A stretch of DNA of 6,006 bases from Actinomycetota bacterium (lineage in GTDB: Bacteria; Actinomycetota; Coriobacteriia; Anaerosomatales; Anaerosomataceae): the NCBI GenBank assembly GCA_011372845.1, contig DSAI01000051.1:1-6006 (forward strand), in the 5' to 3' direction. Positions 1 through 6,006 of the stretch are shown piece after piece (the stretch's first letter is position 1; the number at the start of each line of letters is the position of its first letter). Position numbers and translations under genes: made by a program. The notes below the pieces were generated by a model. It was not told where the DNA came from and made no database searches. It saw nothing but the letters and a program-made list of their open reading frames with translations.

Positions 1-842
1 ACGGTGCCGGCACCGTGCTGCTTGCGACCGGGGAGAACTGGCCTGACGCGCTGGCCAGCGCCCCGCTGTCCCACGCCCTCGACGCCCCGCTCCTGCTCAC
101 CGGCCGCGATTCGCTGCCAGACGAGACAGCCGCGGAGCTTGCCCGGCTCATGCCGGAGCGTCTGATCGTGCTCGGCGGGACCGATGCGGTGTCGCCGGAG
201 GTCGCGGCAGCGGCGGCGCGAGCGGCCAGCATCGAGGAGTCGGCCACCGAGCGGATCCAGGGCGCCAACCGGTACGAGACCGCCGCTCTCATCGCGGACA
301 GGGTGGGCGTGCCTGAGAGCGGGCACGTCTGCGTGGTCACGGGCTCGGGTCCCGCAGACGCCGTGAGCATCTCCTCGTACGCAGGCGCGAACGAGATACC
401 CGTCCTGCTCGTACGACCCGACGACATGAGCGCCCCTACCGCGGCGTTCGCCGCAGCACACGCGGACACATGGCGATCGACGCTGGTCATCGGCGGCACG
501 AGCGTTATCACACCGGCATTGGAGAGCACGCTCCCCACCGCCACCAGGCTGGCGGGTCCGGACCGCTACGCCACCAACACCGCCATCGTGCAGACGCTCT
601 TCACCGACCCGACTGTCCACTACGTGGCCAACGGCGAGGCATATCCGGACTGTCTGACCGCAGGGGTGCGGGGGGCCAAGTCGGTCTCACCGATACTGCT
701 GGTCCAGCCGCGCACGCTCAGCAACCACACGCGCCTGTATATCGAGAACCACGAGACGCGCATCGAGTCGTTCACGATGGTGGGAGGATTGACGGTACTC
801 CCCTACCTCCACGACTGGATGCTGGACAAAGCGCTCCGCTGA
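1..842 (+). CDS. CWB2-repeat surface protein, C-terminal part (5' end outside window)
   Basis: The reading frame is open from the left edge (first full codon at position 3), so this is the C-terminal part of a longer gene; the GTG at 15 lies inside a repeat and is not a believable start. About three tandem cell wall binding repeat 2 modules (PF04122 type) are visible, counting from the codon at 15. Module 1 (about 2-92) has ATGENWPDAL, a LIVLGGTDAVSPEV strand and ANRYETAALIA. Module 2 (about 104-190) has VVTGSGPADAV, VIGGTSVITP and GPDRYATNTAI. Module 3 (about 201-275) has VANGEAYPDCL and MVGGLTVLP, then ends. The family anchors secreted proteins non-covalently to cell wall polymers, three modules being the usual functional unit. 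The last module is the most divergent, with PDCL in place of PDAL, and lacks a final RYET motif, as expected where the protein ends. The catalytic or adhesive part, if any, would lie upstream and cannot be seen. Convergent with ychF, 9 bases apart, with no convincing terminator between. Confidence 0.9.
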   Translation, partial: GAGTVLLATGENWPDALASAPLSHALDAPLLLTGRDSLPDETAAELARLMPERLIVLGGTDAVSPEVAAAAARAASIEESATERIQGANRYETAALIADRVGVPESGHVCVVTGSGPADAVSISSYAGANEIPVLLVRPDDMSAPTAAFAAAHADTWRSTLVIGGTSVITPALESTLPTATRLAGPDRYATNTAIVQTLFTDPTVHYVANGEAYPDCLTAGVRGAKSVSPILLVQPRTLSNHTRLYIENHETRIESFTMVGGLTVLPYLHDWMLDKALR

Positions 843-851
843 CGCCCTGTC

Positions 852-1916
852 TCACACGTTGAAGCGGAAGTGCACCACGTCACCGTCGGCCAGCACGTAG
901 TCCTTGCCCTCGATCCGCAGCTTTCCGGCTGCCTTGGCGGCGGTCTCGCTTCCAAGCTCGTCGTAGTCAGCGTAGGCGATGACCTCGGCCTTGATGAAGC
1001 CCTTCTCGAAGTCGGTGTGTATGACCCCTGCGGCCTCCGGCGCCTTCGCGCCCACCCTCACCGTCCAGGCGCGTGCTTCCTGCTCACCCGCGGTGAAGAA
1101 CGACTGGAGGCCGAGCAGCCGGTACGCTTCACGCACGAGCGCGTTCAGCCCCGGCTCCGCCAGACCCTCCATCTCCAGGTACTCGGCAAGTTCGCCGGGA
1201 TCGAGCTCGGCCATCTCCGACTCGATCTTGGCGCAGATCGGCACGGGTGCGATACCGTCGATCTCCGTGAGCGGCGCGCCGATCTCGCTCTCATCGACGT
1301 TCGCCACGTACAGCATCGGCTTCATCGTGAGCAGGTGCAGGTCACGGATGAGGGTCCGCTCATCGTCGGACATCGCCATGGTACGGGCACGATGACACTG
1401 CCCCATCCACTCCTCGAGACGTCGGGCCACGGCGAGCTTGGGGCCGAGCGCTGCATCGCGCTTCGCTTCCTTCTCGAGCCGCGGCACCGCACGCTCCATG
1501 GTGGCCAGATCCGCAAGGATCAGTTCGGTCTTGATCGTCTCCACGTCAGATGCCGGATCGACACGGCCGTCCACGTGGATCACACCGGGGTCGGAGAAGT
1601 AGCGCACGACCTCCGCGATGGCGTCGCACTCCCGGATGTTGGCCAGGAACTGGTTGCCAAGGCCCTCGCCTTCGCTCGCACCTTTCACGAGCCCGGCGAT
1701 GTCGACGAACTCGACCGTTGCCGGCACGACCCGCTGCGGCTTGACCAGCTCGGCGAGACGGTCCAGCCGGGGATCAGGCACGGGTACCAGGCCCACATTG
1801 GGCTCGATCGTGGCGAACGGGTAGTTGGCCGCGTCGACCTGCCGCCGCGTCAAGGCCGTGAAGAGCGTGGATTTGCCGACGTTGGGCAACCCCACTATCC
1901 CGATGGAGAGCGACAC
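852..1916 (-). CDS. ychF: Ribosome-binding ATPase YchF (Obg/OLA1 family)
   Basis: Full-length YchF of 354 residues, close to the usual ~363. The G1 P-loop is GLPNVGKST (9-17), Walker B/G3 is DIAG (72-75), and the G4 position reads NVDE (206-209) rather than NKxD, the change that gives this family ATP over GTP preference. A helical insertion follows G3, and the C-terminal TGS domain (about 271-354) carries [27 protein letters not shown] and the near-invariant [19 protein letters not shown] end. YchF is a cytosolic ATPase that binds ribosomes; in E. coli it is linked to translation control and oxidative stress response. The start is GTG at 1914-1916, giving [16 protein letters not shown], which is the correct family N-terminus. 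It is preceded by AAAGGGGT at 1921-1928. The gene is transcribed alone and diverges from the LysE-type exporter gene. Nothing in the protein looks damaged. Confidence 0.98.
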   Translation of the reverse strand: MSLSIGIVGLPNVGKSTLFTALTRRQVDAANYPFATIEPNVGLVPVPDPRLDRLAELVKPQRVVPATVEFVDIAGLVKGASEGEGLGNQFLANIRECDAIAEVVRYFSDPGVIHVDGRVDPASDVETIKTELILADLATMERAVPRLEKEAKRDAALGPKLAVARRLEEWMGQCHRARTMAMSDDERTLIRDLHLLTMKPMLYVANVDESEIGAPLTEIDGIAPVPICAKIESEMAELDPGELAEYLEMEGLAEPGLNALVREAYRLLGLQSFFTAGEQEARAWTVRVGAKAPEAAGVIHTDFEKGFIKAEVIAYADYDELGSETAAKAAGKLRIEGKDYVLADGDVVHFRFNV

Positions 1917-1972
1917 ACCTACCCCTTTCGCACCGTGCTTCCTTACGCAGCCGGACCTGCCCGGCGCTGCGC

Positions 1973-1978
1973 TACTAT
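1973..1978 (+). promoter_or_regulatory. Possible -10 element for the exporter gene
   Basis: TACTAT fits the actinobacterial TANNNT -10 pattern and overlaps, on the opposite strand, the -10 proposed for ychF. There is no recognisable -35. A start 7 bases after the hexamer falls at 1985, the A of an ATG that opens a short ORF, so the transcript could be leaderless at that ORF. The two opposing promoters would compete for the same patch. Weak evidence; position and spacing are the main support. Confidence 0.28.
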
Positions 1979-1982
1979 AGCA
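1974..1982 (-). promoter_or_regulatory. Extended -10 promoter for ychF
   Basis: On the minus strand this reads TGCTATAGT: an extended -10 TG dinucleotide, one base, then TATAGT (5 of 6 matches to TATAAT). No good -35 hexamer lies 16-18 bases upstream, which extended -10 promoters tolerate. Transcription would start near 1967, giving a leader of about 50 nt that contains the ribosome binding site. It sits in the only AT-rich patch of a GC-rich intergenic region. Motif-based inference only. Confidence 0.45.
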
Positions 1983-1984
1983 TC

Positions 1985-2044
1985 ATGGCACCCACTCCAC
2001 GCATCGAGCCCCCACACTCCTCAGCACCTGAAGGAGACCTATGA
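1985..2044 (+). CDS. Possible 19-residue leader peptide overlapping the exporter start
   Basis: The ORF encodes MAPTPRIEPPHSSAPEGDL and stops at TGA 2042-2044, overlapping the exporter ATG (2041-2043) as ATGA, an arrangement typical of translational coupling. It has no upstream Shine-Dalgarno, but its ATG lies exactly where transcription would begin from the TACTAT site, so it could be read as a leaderless mRNA, a common mode in actinobacteria. The peptide is proline-rich and has no run of one amino acid to suggest classic attenuation. The exporter's own ribosome binding site lies within its last codons. It may be a chance ORF in a GC-rich leader. Confidence 0.22.
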   Translation: MAPTPRIEPPHSSAPEGDL

Positions 2045-2697
2045 GCGCCGGCATGACCGAGGCGCTCGCTCTGGGAGGAGCCGCGTTCCTCGTGGGGCTG
2101 TCGGGCGCGATGGTGCCGGGACCGTTCCTCACGGTCACGATATCCCGCACGCTCACCCGCGGCCCCGCGTCGGCGGCCCTGATGCTCGTGGGGCACGCCC
2201 TGCTCGAGGGCGCCCTGCTCGTGGGCTTCGCCTTCGGACTCCAGCGCCTGCTCGCCGCACCCGTGGTGAACAGCGTTCTCGGCATCGTCGGAGGCGCGAT
2301 CCTGCTGTGGCTGGCCTTCGGGCTCGCACGTGACACGCTCTCCGGCGCCACGGTACCCGTCCCCGGCGCCGTGACCCCGGAGCCGAAGCTCGGGCCGGTC
2401 ATCCAGGGCGTCACCGTGAGTCTCTCGAATCCGTACTGGACGCTCTGGTGGGCGACAGTGGGCGTGAAGCTCGCATCGGACGGTCTTGCGATCGGAGCCG
2501 TCGGCGTGGCCGCGTTCTTCATCGGCCACCAGATGGCCGACGTGGCGTGGTACGGCCTGGTGATCGCGGCGACCGCGCGAGGGCGGCGCATCCTGCCCGA
2601 CCGCGCCTACAGAGTCCTGCTTGGGGCCTGCGCGGCGTTCCTGGTGTATCTCGGACTCCGGTTCGCGATCGCCGGGGTCTCCAGCCTCAGCGCCTAG
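2041..2697 (+). CDS. LysE/RhtB-family amino acid exporter
   Basis: A 218-residue, strongly hydrophobic protein, a normal length for LysE/RhtB (PF01810) translocators. About six membrane segments are visible: roughly 9-31, 44-67, 75-97, 120-142, 148-176 and 192-212. The N-terminal segment carries the family PGP motif (26-28, in GAMVPGPFLTVT), followed by a GHALLEG stretch (51-57). The fourth segment begins with LSNPYWTLWWATVG (128-141), also characteristic. A polar, proline-rich loop (about 100-118) separates the two halves. Family members export amino acids such as lysine, arginine, threonine or homoserine, or related compounds, across the cytoplasmic membrane; the substrate cannot be read from the sequence. 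The ATG at 2041 is supported by AAGGAG at 2031-2036, with a short 4-base spacer; the next ATG at 2053 would be too far from it. No lysG-type regulator is adjacent. The stop codon shares CTAG with the convergent gene. Confidence 0.9.
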   Translation: MSAGMTEALALGGAAFLVGLSGAMVPGPFLTVTISRTLTRGPASAALMLVGHALLEGALLVGFAFGLQRLLAAPVVNSVLGIVGGAILLWLAFGLARDTLSGATVPVPGAVTPEPKLGPVIQGVTVSLSNPYWTLWWATVGVKLASDGLAIGAVGVAAFFIGHQMADVAWYGLVIAATARGRRILPDRAYRVLLGACAAFLVYLGLRFAIAGVSSLSA

Positions 2698-3050
2698 CCG
2701 AGCGACCCGTACGGATCGAGAGGATCGAACGCCTCAACGGTCCAGTCGATGCCGAACGCCTTGAGCTTCGCGTAGTACTCCTCTTCCGTGTACTCATTGT
2801 TGAGGATGTGGAAGTGCGCGCCGTTCAGACCCACGCAGTAGGCGCAGTCACGACAGTCGACGCACTGCACGCACTCGATCACGCTGTCGCAGTTGTGGCA
2901 GCCGATGCAGCCTCGGGCGTTGTAGATGTAGTTGCAGTTGCGGCATGCCTCCACGTTGAAGCAGCCGTAGTTGTTCGCGCTGTCGCGGTCGTGGGTGTGC
3001 TCGTTCTTGAGGCGGTTCCACTCCGCGAGGAAGTGTACGTTCTGGGTCAT
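2694..3050 (-). CDS. Small cysteine-periodic protein of unknown function
   Basis: A 118-residue soluble protein with no signal peptide or membrane segment. It has 11 cysteines, at 30, 36, 39, 48, 51, 54, 60, 63, 66, 69 and 72, every one a multiple of three. The intervening in-phase residues (33, 42, 45, 57, 75) are V, I, A, V and L, so residues 30-75 form an unbroken x-x-[C/aliphatic] pattern, often with N, D or G just before the cysteine. After the array comes VGLNGAHFHILNNEYTEEEYYAKL (shown in part: HILNNEYTEEEYY, 81-93) and an acidic tail. From memory, cysteine-rich arrays followed by an asparagine-rich link and YT(K/E)EEY also occur in uncharacterised proteins of candidate-phylum bacteria, but I cannot confirm homology. 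Metal binding or a cysteine-lined solenoid is inference. The start at 3048-3050 is chosen because GAAGGGAG lies 6 bases upstream; an upstream in-frame ATG at 3078-3080 has no such site. It lies downstream of groEL on the same strand but behind a hairpin. Confidence 0.82.
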   Translation of the reverse strand: MTQNVHFLAEWNRLKNEHTHDRDSANNYGCFNVEACRNCNYIYNARGCIGCHNCDSVIECVQCVDCRDCAYCVGLNGAHFHILNNEYTEEEYYAKLKAFGIDWTVEAFDPLDPYGSLG

Positions 3051-3056
3051 CGCGGT

Positions 3057-3064
3057 CTCCCTTC
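3057..3064 (-). promoter_or_regulatory. Ribosome binding site that fixes the start of the cysteine-rich gene
   Basis: The minus strand reads GAAGGGAG, then 6 bases, then ATG at 3048-3050. The alternative upstream ATG (3078-3080) lacks a purine-rich site and overlaps a -10-like hexamer, so the shorter 118-residue product is preferred. Confidence 0.7.
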
Positions 3065-3078
3065 GTGAGCGTGCCGTC

Positions 3079-3084
3079 ATTGTA
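3079..3084 (-). promoter_or_regulatory. Possible -10 element of the cysteine-rich gene
   Basis: The minus strand reads TACAAT (5 of 6 to consensus). Transcription would start near 3072, upstream of the chosen ribosome binding site and downstream of the alternative ATG. The -35 position falls inside the groEL hairpin and has no TTGACA-like sequence, so this is weak. If it is real, the gene is expressed independently of groEL. Confidence 0.3.
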
Positions 3085-3089
3085 ACGGA

Positions 3090-3121
3090 GCGGGGCCCCG
3101 GACCGTGGTCCGGGGCCCCGC
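3090..3121 (-). terminator. GC-rich perfect hairpin after groEL (terminator-like)
   Basis: The arms 3090-3104 and 3107-3121 are perfect reverse complements; sterically this gives a 14-bp stem with a CGTG loop. It begins 27 bases after the groEL stop in the direction of transcription. No uridine run follows on the minus strand (TCCGTTACA) or on the plus strand (TTCCACG), so it may act as a weak or factor-assisted terminator, or as a 3' stabilising structure that lets some transcripts read into the cysteine-rich gene. Each arm contains the palindrome GGGGCCCC. Confidence 0.65.
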
Positions 3122-3147
3122 TTCCACGCGATGCGGCTGGAGTGCTG

Positions 3148-4803
<1,656 letters not shown>

Positions 4804-4829
4804 TCAGGGTCGGTGGAACAGGACGGACG

Positions 4830-5123
4830 CTAGCCGTTCGCTACGGCCAGGATGTCGTTCTGGGACATGATGAAGAACTCCTCGCCCTCGATCTTGATCG
4901 AGGTCTTGCCCCACTCCTTGTAGATGACGACGTCGCCGACCTTCACGTCCATCGGCACACGCTTCTCACCCTCGTCGTCCCAGCGGCCGTCGCCTACCGC
5001 GACGATCTCGCCCTTCTGAGGCTTCTCTTTGGCTGAGTCCGGGATCACGAGACCGCTCTTGGTCTGCTCCTCGGCCTTGGCCGGCTTGACGACGACGTTG
5101 TCGAACAGCGGCTTCAGGTTCAT
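4830..5123 (-). CDS. groES: Co-chaperonin GroES (Hsp10)
   Basis: A 97-residue co-chaperonin of standard length. GroES forms a heptameric lid over the GroEL ring and triggers substrate encapsulation. It begins [19 protein letters not shown]; the mobile loop that docks on GroEL spans about 17-36 and contains the hydrophobic SGLVIP triad (L25 V26 I27). The acidic roof-loop region follows ([12 protein letters not shown], 44-55), then the conserved [12 protein letters not shown] strand (61-72) and a typical [12 protein letters not shown] end. The ATG at 5121-5123 has AGGAGGG at 5130-5136 with a 6-base spacer. It is the first gene of the groES-groEL operon, directly downstream of a CIRCE operator, so HrcA-controlled heat induction is expected; no hrcA is in this window. 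Confidence 0.99.
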   Translation of the reverse strand: MNLKPLFDNVVVKPAKAEEQTKSGLVIPDSAKEKPQKGEIVAVGDGRWDDEGEKRVPMDVKVGDVVIYKEWGKTSIKIEGEEFFIMSQNDILAVANG

Positions 5124-5205
5124 GCTCTACCCTCCTGTTTCTTCGATCGGAACGAACACACTGGACACCGCACCACGTGCGGAAATCACCCTGCGTCCCC
5201 TTGTG

Positions 5206-5242
5206 GTTGTTTGGCACTCGCGCCCTCCGAGTGCCAAACAAC
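5206..5242. promoter_or_regulatory. CIRCE operator (HrcA binding site) of groESL
   Basis: The core is TTGGCACTC (5211-5219), 9 bases, GAGTGCCAA (5229-5237), differing from the classic TTAGCACTC-N9-GAGTGCTAA by one symmetrical base per arm. The perfect inverted repeat extends to 14 bp per arm (5206-5219 and 5229-5242). It lies immediately downstream of the predicted -10 and over the expected transcription start, about 80 bases before groES, the right place for HrcA to block transcription and to form a hairpin in the mRNA leader. Confidence 0.96.
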
Positions 5243-5245
5243 GTG

Positions 5246-5275
5246 ATTCTAGGCCGAGAGGACGTGCGAATGCAA
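5246..5275 (-). promoter_or_regulatory. Sigma-A-type promoter of groES-groEL
   Basis: On the minus strand TTGCAT (5270-5275) is followed by an 18-base spacer and TAGAAT (5246-5251; 5 of 6 to consensus). The start would fall near 5239, in the outer edge of CIRCE. The -10 is good, while the -35 keeps only TTG. The leader to the groES ATG is about 115 nt. Position relative to CIRCE is the strongest support. Confidence 0.65.
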
Positions 5276-5321
5276 TACCCGTCACACAAAATCTGACGGT
5301 GTCGCACTCAGATTCCAGCAC

Positions 5322-5359
5322 ACACGAAGAGGGCCGGGAAATCCCGGCCCTCTTCGTGT
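5322..5359 (-). terminator. Perfect 17-bp hairpin between the broken CWB2 gene and groESL
   Basis: The arms 5322-5338 and 5343-5359 pair perfectly around an AAAT loop. It begins 26 bases after the stop of the CWB2 gene and lies upstream of the groES promoter, so it would stop read-through into the heat-shock operon. There is no long uridine run on the minus side (GTGTGCTGGAATC), while the plus side is mildly T-rich (TGCTGTTCTTCC). It resembles the hairpin after groEL in being strong but nearly U-less. Confidence 0.75.
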
Positions 5360-5384
5360 TGCTGTTCTTCCGGACAGCGGACGA

Positions 5385-6006
5385 TCAGTCCGCCACGGTA
5401 GCGCGCAACGCGTTGAACTGGTTCAGAACGGTGTCGCTCACCGCGCTCGTGCCGCCCACGACGTAGCACAGTGAGTCAGGCTGCCCGTGGTCTTCCACGA
5501 ACGCCTTGACTTCCCCGGACAGCGATGTGGGGCTGGTGAGCATGATCGGGCCGTACACTCCGTTCTCCGCACCGTACTGGTACACCATCGGAGCGGCAAC
5601 CAGCGCGTCCGGCCAGTTGAGACCGCTCACCAGTATCATGCAGTCGGCATACAGCCGAGGCCTACCCCGTGCTCCGCCACCGCCCAGGCGGTCTCGTAGC
5701 GCGAACCGCCCGACAGCCGGTCGACGTTCGCCGCGCCAAGCATATCCGCAAAATCGTCCTCCACGCCCGATGAGACCACGGCCTCCCCGCCTACCACGTA
5801 CACCGAGGTTATGCCGAGATCATCGATCGCCTGCGCGGCCTCCGGGGACAGCGACCCCGAAGCCGTGAGCAGCACCGGCGATCCCATATACACGGAGGGC
5901 GCGCCCACCGCCACGCCGTGCCGCCCACGATGTACGCGGTGTTGATGATCCCCGCAACGGCATCGACGGTCTCGGCGATCATCGCCGCAGTCTCGTAGCG
6001 GTTGGC
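5385..6006 (-). pseudogene. CWB2-repeat protein gene with two frameshifts, C-terminal part
   Basis: Three consecutive frames on the minus strand each encode part of one CWB2-repeat protein. The first, entering at the right edge, reads ANRYETAAMIAETVDAV and TAYIVGGTA (6006 to about 5920). The second (about 5914 to 5660) continues VAVGAPSVYMGSPVLLTAS, VYVVGGEAVVSSGV and LSGGSRYETAWAVAEHG, then runs to a TGA at 5636-5638. The third continues LYADCMILVSGLNWPDAL, PIMLTSP and CYVVGGTSAVSDTV to the TGA at 5385-5387. Together they make about two and a half wall-binding modules in correct order with no lost middle, so the breaks are recent or are sequence errors. Both junctions shift the frame as if a number of bases equal to 1 modulo 3 had been lost, so they do not compensate. 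ATG 5637-5639 and the TGA overlap as ATGA, but a product starting there would lack any secretion signal. The gene's 5' end lies outside the window. Confidence 0.8.

Noticed and set aside
820..860. Terminator between the left CWB2 gene and ychF
   Set aside because: Only a 4-bp AGCG/CGCT pairing overlapping the stop region is visible, too weak to call.
1917..2040. Lysine or other riboswitch controlling the exporter
   Set aside because: Only 124 bases are available, shared with ychF signals, and no conserved aptamer core or competing terminator helix can be seen.
870..2333. 487-residue plus-strand ORF opposite ychF and running into the exporter gene
   Set aside because: Antisense shadow of ychF; its end overlaps the exporter in another frame and shows only low-complexity arginine-rich sequence.
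1975..2591. Two minus-strand ORFs of 184 and 202 residues opposite the exporter gene
   Set aside because: They mirror a clear membrane protein gene, overlap each other in two frames and have no domain features.
3051..3080. Ten extra N-terminal codons for the cysteine-rich protein from the ATG at 3078-3080
   Set aside because: No ribosome binding site there, it overlaps a -10-like hexamer, and a strong site precedes the ATG at 3048-3050.
5655..5672. Programmed ribosomal frameshift in the CWB2 gene
   Set aside because: No heptameric slippery sequence or downstream stimulator is evident, and a second unrelated break exists in the same gene.
5636..5914. Two separate small coupled genes with an ATGA overlap at 5636-5639
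   Set aside because: Both pieces are consecutive parts of a single CWB2 repeat protein, and homology of the second begins before its ATG (LYADC), so frameshift is the simpler reading.

Overview
The window looks like chromosomal DNA from a high-GC, Gram-positive-type bacterium. My best guess is an actinobacterium of the Coriobacteriia/OPB41 kind. The reasons are high GC throughout, a GTG start, strong purine-rich ribosome binding sites, a CIRCE/HrcA-type groESL operon, and secreted-type proteins built from cell wall binding repeat 2 (CWB2) modules at both ends. The lineage is inference from gene content, not a computed placement.

Layout, left to right. (1) Positions 1-842, + strand: the C-terminal part of a CWB2-repeat surface protein whose start lies outside the window. 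(2) Positions 852-1916, - strand: ychF, the universal ribosome-associated P-loop ATPase, convergent with the first gene and only 9 bases from it. (3) A 124-base divergent intergenic region with an extended -10 promoter for ychF. On the other strand a -10-like site is followed exactly 7 bases later by a 19-codon ORF that overlaps the next gene by ATGA. (4) Positions 2041-2697, + strand: a LysE/RhtB-type exporter. (5) Positions 2694-3050, - strand: a small protein with 11 cysteines, all spaced by multiples of three residues. Its stop codon shares the palindrome CTAG with the exporter stop. (6) A perfect GC-rich hairpin, then groEL (3148-4782) and groES (4830-5123), both on the - strand and transcribed groES to groEL. 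They are preceded by a clear CIRCE operator and a sigma-A-like promoter. (7) A second perfect hairpin at 5322-5359. (8) Positions 5385-6006, - strand: a second CWB2-repeat gene broken by two frameshifts, running off the right edge.

How the parts fit: groES/groEL form one heat-shock operon repressed through CIRCE and insulated by hairpins on both sides. ychF and the exporter are divergently expressed housekeeping or transport genes. The CWB2 genes are surface proteins flanking this conserved block, one apparently intact and one decaying. The least explained item is the cysteine-periodic small protein next to groEL. I found no RNA gene, CRISPR array, insertion sequence or origin.
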